Shown here in pieces: positions 25,586 to 35,215 of a DNA stretch of 57,292 bases. Positions within the stretch are counted from its first letter, which is position 1. The number at the start of each line of letters is the position of its first letter. A program made the position numbers and the translations under genes. The notes beneath the pieces are model-generated. The model saw nothing but the letters and a program-made list of their open reading frames with translations. It did not search any database and had not been told where the DNA came from. Location: positions 1 through 57,292 of the forward strand of contig NZ_JAJOIL010000014.1 of the NCBI RefSeq assembly GCF_021209385.1, in the 5' to 3' direction. This stretch comes from Seleniivibrio sp. (GTDB lineage: Bacteria; Chrysiogenota; Deferribacteres; Deferribacterales; Geovibrionaceae).

Positions 25586-26436
25586 CAGCCAAAGAATTCA
25601 AGGACCTTGGATATCTCAGATTTCCAGTCCTGTCTGTGGAGAACCATGTCCACCATTCCGTGTTCAAGAAGAAATTCCGAACGCTGGAACCCTTCGGGGA
25701 GGGTCTGGCGGATGGTCTGTTCGATAACTCTGGGACCTGCAAAACAGATAAGCGCACCTGGTTCGGCAATATTAATGTCGCCGAGCATCGCATAACTGGC
25801 GGTGACGCCCCCTGTTGTGGGGTCTGTGAGCAGGGAGATGTGTCCAAGTCCCTTCTGGCGCAGCTTCACCAGCGCCGCAGAGGTTTTTGCCATCTGCATG
25901 AGAGAGAGTATGCTCTCCTGCATTCTTGCGCCGCCGGAGCAGCTTATAGTAATGACATGTGTGTTCTTTTCAATAGCGCTTTCGATAAGTCTGACTATCT
26001 TTTCGCCGACAACACTGCCCATGCTTCCGCCGAGGAAGCCGAACTCTATGCCGCCGATATGTACGGGTTTGTCGTTGATGCGGGCTATGCCTGAAACAAA
26101 AGCGTCATTCATGCCTGTTTTTTTCACAGCTGCTTTAACCCTGTCGGGATATTTTTTAGAGTCTTTGAATTTGAGCGGGTCAAGCGATTTCAGGTTTTCA
26201 TCCATCTCCTGAAAAGTACCGGGATCTATGATAATGTCGATCTTTTCCCTTACTGTGATAGGAAAGTGCTTTCCGCACTTGGGGCAAGTCTGGAGAGCTT
26301 TTGTTACCTCTTTATGGTAGTTTATCTCGCCGCATCCGCTGCATTTCATCCAGAGCTTTTCGTCAATTTCCTTTCTCTGTTGGTCGGGAGTATTAACTTT
26401 CTGGACTTTATCGCGTAAAAAATCTCTGATGCCCAT
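25585..26436 (-). CDS. accD: Acetyl-CoA carboxylase carboxyltransferase subunit beta
   Basis: The 283-residue AccD forms the carboxyltransferase with AccA, making malonyl-CoA for fatty acid synthesis. A zinc ribbon lies near the N-terminus (CSGCG and CPKCGKHF, C-x2-C-x15-C-x2-C spacing). The acyl-CoA-binding crotonase-like core has SGGARMQESILSLMQMAK and LTDPTTGGVTASYAMLGD. The ATG at 26436 is preferred to the frame's earlier Met at 26460 because GGAG lies upstream and AccD proteins begin here with a basic MGIRDFL-type sequence. Confidence 0.97.
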   Translation of the reverse strand: MGIRDFLRDKVQKVNTPDQQRKEIDEKLWMKCSGCGEINYHKEVTKALQTCPKCGKHFPITVREKIDIIIDPGTFQEMDENLKSLDPLKFKDSKKYPDRVKAAVKKTGMNDAFVSGIARINDKPVHIGGIEFGFLGGSMGSVVGEKIVRLIESAIEKNTHVITISCSGGARMQESILSLMQMAKTSAALVKLRQKGLGHISLLTDPTTGGVTASYAMLGDINIAEPGALICFAGPRVIEQTIRQTLPEGFQRSEFLLEHGMVDMVLHRQDWKSEISKVLEFFG

Positions 26437-26534
26437 ATTTTCTCCGTGTTTGTGTGTCAATTAACCATAATGAAGACGGTATCTGAAAGTTGAATAATAA
26501 AACTGTTCCCTTTTTTTTGCAAACGTTTTCTTTT

Positions 26535-27152
26535 TTACCTGAAAATATGAAAGGTTCTTCTATGTTGTGTGAATAGCTGCGCAGGTGTGCATATGTTTTC
26601 GTTGGTCAATTTCTTCAAACAGATACAAAGCAGCAGTGCCGTGTGAGCTGCATCAAAAAGTGCGCGGTGGCGGTAGGTGTCCGGAAGTGGAATTTTCATG
26701 TCGAAATGATGTATAAGATTATCAAGGGAATAGCTCTTAAGTCCTTTTTCAGCCGCTCTTGATAATTTTACAGTATCTATTACACACCGGAGGTTAACAG
26801 GCAGTCCCTTTTCTTCCATGTGGTGAGTCAGGAAAGCATAGTCAAATCCGGCATTGTGCGCGGCTATGATGCTGTCTCCGGCGAAATCCAGAAACTGCGG
26901 AAGCACCTGATACGCTTCAGGTTTGTCGGCGACCATCCGCGTGTTTATGCCGTGAATGGCATACGCCTGATAGGGTATGTCGGTCTTGGGATTTATGAGT
27001 GAGCTGAACGTATCCTGAAGATCGACAATGAGACCCGGTTTAACTTTAACAGCGGCGATTTCAACAAGCCTTGCTCCCTTTTGCGGCGACATTCCTGTTG
27101 TTTCCGTGTCAAACACGGTGAAGGTCATCTCCGAAAAAGGCGTGTCATACAT
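26535..27152 (-). CDS. DnaQ-like 3'-5' exonuclease
   Basis: The 205-residue DEDDh exonuclease has Exo I VFDTETTG, Exo II around AHNAGFDYAFL and Exo III HRALFDAAHTALL, so all acidic residues and the catalytic His are present. It resembles the epsilon proofreading subunit of DNA polymerase III, but stand-alone homologues of this size also exist, so the exact role is open. The ATG at 27152 follows GAGTG; an in-frame TTG at 27164 is possible. It overlaps the end of rsmA by eight bases. Confidence 0.9.
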   Translation of the reverse strand: MYDTPFSEMTFTVFDTETTGMSPQKGARLVEIAAVKVKPGLIVDLQDTFSSLINPKTDIPYQAYAIHGINTRMVADKPEAYQVLPQFLDFAGDSIIAAHNAGFDYAFLTHHMEEKGLPVNLRCVIDTVKLSRAAEKGLKSYSLDNLIHHFDMKIPLPDTYRHRALFDAAHTALLLCICLKKLTNENICTPAQLFTQHRRTFHIFR

Positions 27153-27951
27153 CGCTGCACTCAAAGAGTTTTATGAAATCCGCAACGGTCATCTGCTCTC
27201 CGCGGATGTTCTGCGCAAATCCGGCTTTTTCCAGAACTTCTTCTATATTTTCAATGGATTTCATCAGGTTGTTTTTAAGTGTTTTACGTTTAAGTACAAA
27301 TGAGTTACGAACCATATTCAGAAAGCGTTGCTCTCTTTCCGGCTCGAAATAGCGCTCTCTGGGGTAAAATTCCAGAACGGTTGAGCGCACTTTTGTATTG
27401 GGCCAGAACTGACCGCCGGATATATCTTTCAGCTTTTTCATTGTGAAATAGTAGGAGGATATTACAGATAGAGAAGAGTATTCTTTGCAGTTAGGTTTGG
27501 CGTTTATTCTGTCAGCGACTTCCTTCTGGAACATAAAGGTCATTTTTTCTATGCGATGGAAGAACTTGACGCAGTGCATCAGAATTTCCACAGAAACGTT
27601 GTACGGCAGGTTTCCTGCGAAGGCTATCTTGCCTTCCGGAAGCTGTGATTCCTCTATGAGCATAAAGTCAGAGTGGATCAGCTTAAATTTCGGATAGATG
27701 AACAGATAGCGCGGCAGGAATTTTGCGAGGTCTTCGTCTATCTCTACGGAAGTAACGCCCACACCCTTTTCAAGCATGGCGATGGTAAGCACGCCGCACC
27801 CGGGACCTATCTCCACCACGTTCTTACATTCAGCGTCCGCCAGCGACTGGGCAATATCGTCGATAGTGTGTCTGCTGGTCAGGAAGTGCTGACCGAACTT
27901 CTTTTTCGTATATCCGAATTCGTTCTTATAAATATCAAGCAAGTCGAGCAT
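27145..27951 (-). CDS. rsmA: 16S rRNA dimethyladenosine transferase RsmA (KsgA)
   Basis: The 268-residue SAM-dependent enzyme dimethylates the two adjacent adenosines near the 3' end of 16S rRNA. FGQHFLTS at the N-terminus, the SAM motif VEIGPGCGVLTIAML and motif IV NLPYNVSVEIL are diagnostic. It overlaps the end of pdxA by 17 bases, the same pdxA-rsmA order found in many Gram-negative bacteria. Confidence 0.97.
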   Translation of the reverse strand: MLDLLDIYKNEFGYTKKKFGQHFLTSRHTIDDIAQSLADAECKNVVEIGPGCGVLTIAMLEKGVGVTSVEIDEDLAKFLPRYLFIYPKFKLIHSDFMLIEESQLPEGKIAFAGNLPYNVSVEILMHCVKFFHRIEKMTFMFQKEVADRINAKPNCKEYSSLSVISSYYFTMKKLKDISGGQFWPNTKVRSTVLEFYPRERYFEPEREQRFLNMVRNSFVLKRKTLKNNLMKSIENIEEVLEKAGFAQNIRGEQMTVADFIKLFECSDV

Positions 27952-28897
27952 TTTTCACCATTTCCGCCGCCACTTCGGAGGCTCGTTTGATGCTGGTACA
28001 CGAGGCTATGCCTTGTCCGGCTATATCGAAGGCTGTGCCGTGGTCAACCGACGTCCTTATTATAGGCAGGTTGAGAGTGACGTTGACCGCGTTGCCGAAT
28101 GATTCCATCTTAACGGGGATAAGCCCCTGATCGTGGTACATGACCACAACGAAGTCATATTCGCCTTTTGCCGCCTTAACAAACAGGGAATCGGCGGGGA
28201 AAGGACCCTCAACGTTTATCCCTTCTGCCTGTGCAATCTCAACCACAGGCGATATGAGAGTTATCTCTTCGTCGCCAAGCGCGCCGTTGTCGCCCGCATG
28301 GGGGTTAAGTCCGCACACGGCAATTTTCGGTCTGCGTTTCCCGCAGAAGAACTGTCCTGCGGCATCCGCATTGAGTATTGCGTTCATTATGGCTTTTTCA
28401 TCAAGTTTTTCCACCAGATGTTCCATTGGGACGTGGGTTGTCGCTAATACGCAGCGCACCTTGTCGCCAACCATCAGCATGGAGAAGTGTTTCGATTTTG
28501 TCAGAAATCCCAGAAATTCCGTATGTCCGGGAAAGTTGTATCCGCCCTCTTTGATGGATGCTTTGTTTATGGGGCAGGTGACAACAGCGTCAGCCTCGCC
28601 GTTTTGCACCATGCGTACCGCTTTTTCAACGAACAGCATGGAAGCTTTCCCGTATTCGGGTTTTATTTCGCCGTATTCAATGTCAAACGTAAGTTTTTCG
28701 TCCGGTTCAACGATCGTGATGTCCGGCATCGGTCGTTTCAGCAGGGTTTCAAAAGTGTGCCTTATGATATATTCATAGGAAACAAGAATAACTTCGTATT
28801 CATCGTTCTGTGTTATGCTTTCCGCAAATTTACATGCGATCTCCGCGCCTATGCCTGCGGGGTCGCCTGTTGTTATAGCAAGTTTTGTCTTTTTCAT
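27935..28897 (-). CDS. pdxA: 4-hydroxythreonine-4-phosphate dehydrogenase PdxA
   Basis: The 320-residue PdxA acts in the DXP-dependent pathway to pyridoxal phosphate. It opens with the conserved ITTGDPAGIGAEI. The metal-binding histidines lie in FPGHTEFLG, LNPHAGDNGALGDEE and VVMYHDQGLIP. The Met at 28897 starts the conserved protein; a longer frame reaches 28933 but adds unrelated residues. It is the first gene of the minus-strand run down to the flavodiiron protein. Confidence 0.96.
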   Translation of the reverse strand: MKKTKLAITTGDPAGIGAEIACKFAESITQNDEYEVILVSYEYIIRHTFETLLKRPMPDITIVEPDEKLTFDIEYGEIKPEYGKASMLFVEKAVRMVQNGEADAVVTCPINKASIKEGGYNFPGHTEFLGFLTKSKHFSMLMVGDKVRCVLATTHVPMEHLVEKLDEKAIMNAILNADAAGQFFCGKRRPKIAVCGLNPHAGDNGALGDEEITLISPVVEIAQAEGINVEGPFPADSLFVKAAKGEYDFVVVMYHDQGLIPVKMESFGNAVNVTLNLPIIRTSVDHGTAFDIAGQGIASCTSIKRASEVAAEMVKNARLA

Positions 28898-29051
28898 AAC
28901 CGGAAGGATATAGCATCCGCCCCCTTGTTTCAAGAGTTAAAAACTTGCACAAAAATATCCGCTAAATATTATATGTATTATTTGAAATGAAAGACAAAAG
29001 TCTGTAAGATAGAGCGCCCGATGTTTATGCGACATAAGGTAAGGAGAGAAA

Positions 29052-31889
29052 ATGCCCCAGCTTACTAAGAACATATTCGATGAGCTTACGGAAAATATCC
29101 GAGGCGAAGTATATACAGATGCTGTGCGGAGATATCTGCACTCCACCGACGGATCAATATTCAGAGTTGAACCCGCCTGCATAGTTTACCCTAAAGACAC
29201 CTCAGACGTTGTTGAGACTGTGAAATTCGCAAATAAATACGGATTGTCCGTCCACTCAAGAGGTGCGGGTTCTGGTCTCTGCGGTTCTGCGATAGGCAGA
29301 GGGATAATCATAGATTTCGCGAAATTCATGAACAGGCTTATCGATCTTGACGAAGAGCAGAAAACTTTCGTCTGCCAGCCGGGGTACAGATTCGGTGAGC
29401 TTGAGGTCGAGCTTAAAGGAAAAGGACTCTTTTTCCCGCCTGACCCTTCCAGCGGCGAATACGCAACCTTCGGCGGCATGTTCGGAACAAACGCCAGCGG
29501 CGCCCACTCCGTTAAATACGGAAACGTGTCGGATTATATAGAGGATGCAGAGTTCGTTACGGCAGAGGGCAAAGTATATACTTTCAGCCAGATTGCCGGA
29601 ACGGATTACGACAGTCTGGACGAGCCTTTCAGAAAACTGTTCGACCTTTACAGCGATAACAGTGACAAAATCGAGAGCGGTTATCCAGCCATCCGTTTCA
29701 ACGTGGCAGGATACAACCTCAAAAACCTTGTGGACAGCGGAAAGCTGACGCTTGGCAAACTGATAGGCGGTTCAGAAGGTACACTGGTCATAACCACCCG
29801 TCTGAAATTCAGACTGCTGAAAAAACCTTCCCACGACAGCCTTGTTGTTGCGTATTTCGACAATATAATCAATTCCGCAAAGGCTACGCAGGCTATTTTG
29901 CCGCTCAACCCTGCCGGAATCGAGATAATGGATAAATCGCTCCTTAAATTCGCCAAAGAGTTCGACGAAAAGCTGAACGAAGCGATACCGGACGGATACG
30001 ACAACGTATGTATGTTCGAGTTCGACGGCTTCTCCGAAGAGGAGACCACAGAGCTTGCTGACCGCGCGAAAGCTATTCTGGAAGAGCAGAATCTTTCGCC
30101 CCTGATGCACACTGCGGCAACGAACGAGGAGAAGGAACAATTCTGGGCGGTGCGCAAGGCGGCTGTGCCGATACTTTATAAGATAAAGGGCGACCGCAAG
30201 ATTCTGGCTCTGATAGAGGACGCGGCTGTCCCCACAGACAAACTCGTGGAATACTTCGAGGGGCTTTACGAGATTCTGGAGCGCCACGAAGCGAAATTTG
30301 TTATCTACGGTCATATAGCGAAGGGGCTTCTGCACACCAGACCCCTGCTGAATCTGAAAGACCCCCACGACATAGAGCTTCTGCGTATCCTCGGCGACGA
30401 GGTGTTCTCTCTGGTTAACCGCCTTGGCGGAGCCATCAGCGGAGAACACGGAGACGGCAGACTGCGCAGTAAATACATTAAAAAGCAGTACGGCGCGCTT
30501 TACGACGTGTTCATGGAAACAAAGAACATACTGGACAGCGGACACCTGCTGAACCCGGAGATAAAGACCCAGCACGACGAAAATCAGATGATGAAATTCC
30601 TGCGCTACGGAAAAGACTACCGCAGCGAAGACATACAGAATAAAAATCTCAACTGGTCAGAAGGGTTTGTTACAGAGGCTGAAAAATGCCACGGCTGTTC
30701 AAAGTGTACTACTGTGACCACAGCAACAAGGATGTGTCCGGTCTATAAAATAACCCGCGACGAATATTCCGCACCAAAGGCGAAAGCTAATATCCTGCGC
30801 GCACTCATAAGCGGTGCCGTGGACGACAGAGCGCTTTATGAAGAGACTTTGCAGGAAGTCATAAGCCACTGTGTAAACTGCGGAAGCTGCCACATAGAGT
30901 GTCCTTCTGCTGTGAACATTCCCAAACTCAGCATCGAAGCGAAATCCCAGTATACCGAGCGTTTCGGCGTATCTATGAAAGACAGGATACCCACAAGGCT
31001 TGAGAACATGGGTCGCAGTCTGCGCAAAGTGACGTGGATGCTCGAACCTGTTATGAAACATAAACTCGCGAGAAATATAATGGAGATAGCGTCAGGCATC
31101 TCCGCCGAAAGAGAGTTCATGCCTCTGGCGAAAAACTCCCTTTACGATAGGATAAAAGACCGCTCCAGACTGAAAAGCGACCGCAAAGTTCTTTATTTTG
31201 CAGGGTGTTATGCCAGCTACGTCCGCCCGCAGATAGGTGAGGCGATGATAAGAGTTCTTGAAGCGGCAGGTATCGAAGTTCTTGTACCCGACCAGCACTG
31301 CTGCGGTATTCCGCACCTTTCAAAAGGTCTTGTGGACGGCGCAAAGGATAAAGTTGACCAGAACCGCAAAAGCTGGGGCAATCTTCTTGATGAAGTCGAC
31401 TACGTTGTCACAACCTGCACATCGTGCGGTCTATCCCTTTACAAAGAATGGGGATTCCTCCGCGATGACGATTTTACTGCGAAGGTCAAGGGCAAGCTGA
31501 TACACATCAGCACCCTTGTAAATATGAACATGGACAAGCTTGAGTTCAACGAAAGCAAGCTTAGTCTGGCATACCATAAGTCCTGCCACATGCGCGCACT
31601 TCCCGATAACGGCAGTTCCATGAAGATGCTCTCCTGTCTGAAAGGCGCTGTTGTGGAGGATCTGGCAAGCAACTGCTGCGGAATGGCTGGAAGCTGGGGT
31701 ATGAAAGCTGACAACTACGATCTCAGTACAAAGATAGGAACGCCCATGACCGACAAGCTGAAAGCCAGCGGTGCGGATTTAGGCGTTACGGACTGCCCCA
31801 CATGCACCATCCAGATGGAGCATATGAGCATGAAAGAGGTAAAACATCCCATTGAGGTGATGGCTGAATGTTTAAAAATATCAGACTGA
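29052..31889 (+). CDS. FAD-linked oxidase / Fe-S oxidoreductase fusion (GlcD-GlpC type, lactate/glycolate dehydrogenase-like)
   Basis: The 945-residue protein joins a FAD-binding domain (about residues 30-230, with SRGAGSGLCGSAIGRG and PPDPSSGEYATFGG), a FAD-oxidase C-terminal domain (to about 510, GEHGDGRLRSKYIKK) and an Fe-S half. Two [4Fe-4S] sets lie at CHGCSKC...MCP and CVNCGSCHIECP (about 548-620). They are followed by two CCG domains (HCCGIPHLSKG and NCCGMAGSWG) that are typical of GlpC/heterodisulfide-reductase subunits. Such fusions oxidise D-lactate or another 2-hydroxyacid and pass electrons to quinone or cytochromes. The exact substrate is not evident. AAGGAGAG precedes the ATG. 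Confidence 0.9.
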   Translation: MPQLTKNIFDELTENIRGEVYTDAVRRYLHSTDGSIFRVEPACIVYPKDTSDVVETVKFANKYGLSVHSRGAGSGLCGSAIGRGIIIDFAKFMNRLIDLDEEQKTFVCQPGYRFGELEVELKGKGLFFPPDPSSGEYATFGGMFGTNASGAHSVKYGNVSDYIEDAEFVTAEGKVYTFSQIAGTDYDSLDEPFRKLFDLYSDNSDKIESGYPAIRFNVAGYNLKNLVDSGKLTLGKLIGGSEGTLVITTRLKFRLLKKPSHDSLVVAYFDNIINSAKATQAILPLNPAGIEIMDKSLLKFAKEFDEKLNEAIPDGYDNVCMFEFDGFSEEETTELADRAKAILEEQNLSPLMHTAATNEEKEQFWAVRKAAVPILYKIKGDRKILALIEDAAVPTDKLVEYFEGLYEILERHEAKFVIYGHIAKGLLHTRPLLNLKDPHDIELLRILGDEVFSLVNRLGGAISGEHGDGRLRSKYIKKQYGALYDVFMETKNILDSGHLLNPEIKTQHDENQMMKFLRYGKDYRSEDIQNKNLNWSEGFVTEAEKCHGCSKCTTVTTATRMCPVYKITRDEYSAPKAKANILRALISGAVDDRALYEETLQEVISHCVNCGSCHIECPSAVNIPKLSIEAKSQYTERFGVSMKDRIPTRLENMGRSLRKVTWMLEPVMKHKLARNIMEIASGISAEREFMPLAKNSLYDRIKDRSRLKSDRKVLYFAGCYASYVRPQIGEAMIRVLEAAGIEVLVPDQHCCGIPHLSKGLVDGAKDKVDQNRKSWGNLLDEVDYVVTTCTSCGLSLYKEWGFLRDDDFTAKVKGKLIHISTLVNMNMDKLEFNESKLSLAYHKSCHMRALPDNGSSMKMLSCLKGAVVEDLASNCCGMAGSWGMKADNYDLSTKIGTPMTDKLKASGADLGVTDCPTCTIQMEHMSMKEVKHPIEVMAECLKISD

Positions 31890-33082
31890 TACTAATAATT
31901 GCATTTTTCTGTGCTTCAATGGCACACGCAGGTGACGACGACTATATTCTCGGATTGAATGCGTTCGGCGACGGACTTTATTCAATTGCCGCGCCTGCTC
32001 TGGAAACGTACCTTAAGGGCGGTCAGGAAGTACAGAAGCGTAATTATGCAAAATATCTTCTCTATAAGACATATATGAAACAGGGAAAAACTGCCGACGC
32101 GCAGAAATACCTGAAAGAGATAGCGGATGTGGACGATTCGCGCTTCGACAAGGTGCAGATGTCTGCTGACAACATGTCCATCCTTACGTCAACCGATTGC
32201 GCAAAAGCCTCCGCATATGCGGCGGGACATCCGCAGGACGGTGTATTTGATGTATATCTGGATTCAAAATGTACAGTAGACGATAATCTGTTTAAGGCGA
32301 TGCTCGACGGATCAAAAAGTGAATCAGTGAAGATGAAGCTGGTTTCAAAATTCACCGATAAGCCTGAAATGGTAAATAAAGTGTTCGATTCAACTCCTCT
32401 GTCCACTCTGTCTGCGTCTTCAAAACGCTATTTCGGAGTATTTTTTTACAGGCAGAAGGATTTTGTCCGTTTCGACAAGGTGAAGGCGGACTATATGGAT
32501 GCCGATCTTGCTGGACTTGAACTTGACAGATACTGGGTGAAGGGCGACAAACAGGGATATATGGACAGGTTCGCCGCGCTTAGCGCCAAATATGACATAA
32601 CAGGCGCTCCGGTTTGCCGTGCAATAGAGCTTTACAACGAGGCCGGCAGGGATTTTGACTGCAACCTTGTGAACAAATGCATAACAGAATATACAGTTGA
32701 ATTTGTAAAGGTGAAAGGCGCGTGTCTGGCGGGTAAAAAAGACCCTAAAGCCATGACAGCATTTGCCGATTCGCTGGGTACGAAGATATTTTCAGGTCTC
32801 TGCGGTTACGGTGAATATATATTTGCAAACTCTCTGTACACCGGAGAGAAGGAATCTAAATTCGCCGCTTGCGACAATAAGTTCCACATAGCGGACGTTA
32901 TGGCGCAGAAGCGTAACTATAAAGGACTTGTGAACATGTTCAAAGGCGGTTCAGACGATATGGACAGGTATTACACCGCCATAGGATACGCCGGACTGGG
33001 CAAAAAGAAAGAGGCGTCGGAGACGGCGGCAAAGATAAAAGATGCGTATCTCAGATCAAAGCTTTCAGGAGCTGCTAAATGA
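31868..33082 (+). CDS. Secreted TPR/Sel1-like protein of unknown function
   Basis: This 404-residue protein has a signal peptide (residues 1-21, ending MAHA) and a helical repeat body. The first region (about residues 25-90) reads like TPR helices (YAKYLLYKTYMKQGKTADAQ). Several single cysteines are scattered. No enzymatic motif is visible. Its start overlaps the end of the dehydrogenase gene by 22 bases, and it overlaps the next TPR-type gene by four, so it is likely translated from the same transcript. A periplasmic scaffold role is a guess from fold. Confidence 0.72.
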   Translation: MFKNIRLILIIAFFCASMAHAGDDDYILGLNAFGDGLYSIAAPALETYLKGGQEVQKRNYAKYLLYKTYMKQGKTADAQKYLKEIADVDDSRFDKVQMSADNMSILTSTDCAKASAYAAGHPQDGVFDVYLDSKCTVDDNLFKAMLDGSKSESVKMKLVSKFTDKPEMVNKVFDSTPLSTLSASSKRYFGVFFYRQKDFVRFDKVKADYMDADLAGLELDRYWVKGDKQGYMDRFAALSAKYDITGAPVCRAIELYNEAGRDFDCNLVNKCITEYTVEFVKVKGACLAGKKDPKAMTAFADSLGTKIFSGLCGYGEYIFANSLYTGEKESKFAACDNKFHIADVMAQKRNYKGLVNMFKGGSDDMDRYYTAIGYAGLGKKKEASETAAKIKDAYLRSKLSGAAK

Positions 33083-33792
33083 AAAGGTTTCTGATACTGC
33101 TGGCGGTTCTTGCCGTTGCGGGATACGGTGTTTATTACACCTTCACATCGAAAAGCTACGAGCTTTCCCGCGAGGCGGAGAAACTTTACAACGAAGGAAA
33201 ATACCGCGAGGCATACAGACTTGCGGATGAAGCGCTTAACCTTAACAAGCTGAACAGGAAGGCTATTGCGCTGCGCCCGAAACTGCGCCGTATAGTTGAG
33301 GGTGAGGACATGCTTAACGAGGCGAAGACACTTTATGAAGACGGGGTAAACCTAGGGCTTGAAGGAAAGGTGGACGAAGCCAAGCTGAAATTGTCCAGAG
33401 CTTATAAAATCGCTACGGATATCCCAGGGCTTTCACCTTCAAAACCGGAAGCGAAAGAGCTTATGAAAAAGATAAATCGCGATACGGAGCTTATAATCGA
33501 GCGCGGACCTGAAGTGCAGTACCGCGAGGCTATGAAATATGTCGGCGGCGGCGATCTGACACGGGCTTATGAGGCGCTTGGCAATATAGACCAGCAGAAC
33601 GAAAAGATACAGCGTAAACGGAGTGAACTCGCTTACCAGATAGGTATGCAGAGATATGAATCCGTTATCAGCGGTATGGGTAATAAGGGCATTGCTCAGG
33701 ACGGAATCTATTGGTTCTCTGCCGTTCAGCAGTTCGACGAGAACTATGCGGACGCGCAATATAAAATATCAGAGCTTAAAAAGCTGAAATAG
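33079..33792 (+). CDS. Membrane-anchored TPR-like protein of unknown function
   Basis: The 237-residue protein has one N-terminal membrane helix or uncleaved signal (about residues 4-23) followed by helical repeats such as AEKLYNEGKYREAYRLADEA and YEDGVNLGLEGKVDEAK, matching TPR consensus positions. It probably projects into the periplasm. It overlaps the preceding secreted gene by four bases and lies seven bases before hldE. Confidence 0.75.
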   Translation: MKRFLILLAVLAVAGYGVYYTFTSKSYELSREAEKLYNEGKYREAYRLADEALNLNKLNRKAIALRPKLRRIVEGEDMLNEAKTLYEDGVNLGLEGKVDEAKLKLSRAYKIATDIPGLSPSKPEAKELMKKINRDTELIIERGPEVQYREAMKYVGGGDLTRAYEALGNIDQQNEKIQRKRSELAYQIGMQRYESVISGMGNKGIAQDGIYWFSAVQQFDENYADAQYKISELKKLK

Positions 33793-33799
33793 GTGACAG

Positions 33800-35215
33800 A
33801 TGTCATTGTATGATTTTTCAGGGGCGAAGGTGCTTGTCGCAGGAGACCTTATGCTGGACAGGTACCACTTCGGTTCCGTTTCCCGCATCTCTCCGGAAGC
33901 TCCGGTTCCCGTTGTGAATGTTAAAAGAACAACACAGACGCTCGGCGGTTCAGGCAACGTTGTAAACAACATAGCCCACCTTGGCGCTGATGCTGTGATG
34001 ATGGGCGTTTGGGGAGAGGATGCCGACGCGCAGATACTCAAAGGCATGATGGATAGCATAAACATTGAATGTGACATGCTTGTAACAGATGCACCCACAA
34101 CTACAAAACTGCGCGTGATCGGTGAAAAACAGCAGATAGTCAGGCTTGACTTTGAAGAGGTCACTCCGCTCACCCGCGAACAGTCTGGGACAGTCTCCGC
34201 ACGGGTTAAAGAGCATATGAAAACATGCGGTGCGGTTGTAATATCAGATTACGGCAAGGGATTCTGCACTCTGGACGTGTGCGAGGACATAATCCGTCTG
34301 GCGGAAATACATAATATTCCCGTGATAGTTGACCCTAAAGGGAGCGACTGGCGCAAATATGCGGGAGCTACAACGGTTACGCCAAACGTTAAAGAGCTTG
34401 CGGAGGCAGTGGGCAGATACGTTCCCAACGAGGACGAGGCTATCGTACTTGCCGCACGGGAGATAATCGACAGGGTACGTCTTAAATATCTGATAGTGAC
34501 CAGAAGCGAAAAGGGGATCACCGTTGTTGACGGCAATGATTTCATGCACTTTCCCACGCAGGCGAAAGAGGTTTTCGATGTGTCCGGTGCAGGCGACACT
34601 GTTGTGGCTTCTCTGGCTCTTGCCCTTGCGAAGGGATTTTCGCTTAAGGATGCCGTCACTGTCGCAAACAGAGCGGCGGGTATTGTTGTTGCTAAGATAG
34701 GAACCGCTCCGGTTCTGCTTTCAGAACTGAACAGCTCCCACGATGTGAAGTCAAAGCTTATGCCCCTTGACGCGCTGCTCATCGAGCTTGAAAAAGCGCG
34801 TATCACTGGCAGGAAGATAGTTTTCACAAACGGATGTTTCGATATACTGCACAAAGGGCATGTGACATACCTTAAAAAAGCGGCGGAGCTGGGCGATATT
34901 CTCGTTCTGGGGCTTAACAGCGACGATTCCGTGCGCAGACTGCAAAAGGGACCGGATCGCCCAATAAACAACGAGATTGACAGGGCAGAGGTTCTGGCGG
35001 CACTTGAAAGTATCAGCTATATTACAATATTTGATGAAGACACCCCCTATGAACTCATAAAAGCGATTGCTCCGGACGTACTTGTGAAAGGCGCGGACTA
35101 TAAAGTTGAAGAGGTTGTGGGCAGGGAGTTTGCAAAGAAAACGGTTCTGATAGATTTTGTGCATGGATATTCCACCACATCAGTAATTAAAGCTATGCAA
35201 GGAGATAAGAAATGA
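33800..35215 (+). CDS. hldE: Bifunctional heptose-7-phosphate kinase / heptose-1-phosphate adenylyltransferase HldE
   Basis: The 471-residue fusion carries an N-terminal PfkB-type kinase (to about residue 315: [17 protein letters not shown], catalytic [11 protein letters not shown]) and a C-terminal nucleotidyltransferase (from about 340: [20 protein letters not shown]). Together these make ADP-D-glycero-beta-D-manno-heptose for the LPS inner core. HldD, encoded next, epimerises the product, and the following family 9 glycosyltransferase probably transfers heptose. Confidence 0.97.
   Translation: MSLYDFSGAKVLVAGDLMLDRYHFGSVSRISPEAPVPVVNVKRTTQTLGGSGNVVNNIAHLGADAVMMGVWGEDADAQILKGMMDSINIECDMLVTDAPTTTKLRVIGEKQQIVRLDFEEVTPLTREQSGTVSARVKEHMKTCGAVVISDYGKGFCTLDVCEDIIRLAEIHNIPVIVDPKGSDWRKYAGATTVTPNVKELAEAVGRYVPNEDEAIVLAAREIIDRVRLKYLIVTRSEKGITVVDGNDFMHFPTQAKEVFDVSGAGDTVVASLALALAKGFSLKDAVTVANRAAGIVVAKIGTAPVLLSELNSSHDVKSKLMPLDALLIELEKARITGRKIVFTNGCFDILHKGHVTYLKKAAELGDILVLGLNSDDSVRRLQKGPDRPINNEIDRAEVLAALESISYITIFDEDTPYELIKAIAPDVLVKGADYKVEEVVGREFAKKTVLIDFVHGYSTTSVIKAMQGDKK

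Noticed and set aside
29052-31889. Selenocysteine in the GlpC-like CCG domains of the FAD/Fe-S dehydrogenase
   Set aside because: Sec-containing relatives exist, but here both CCG sites use Cys and the frame has no internal TGA.
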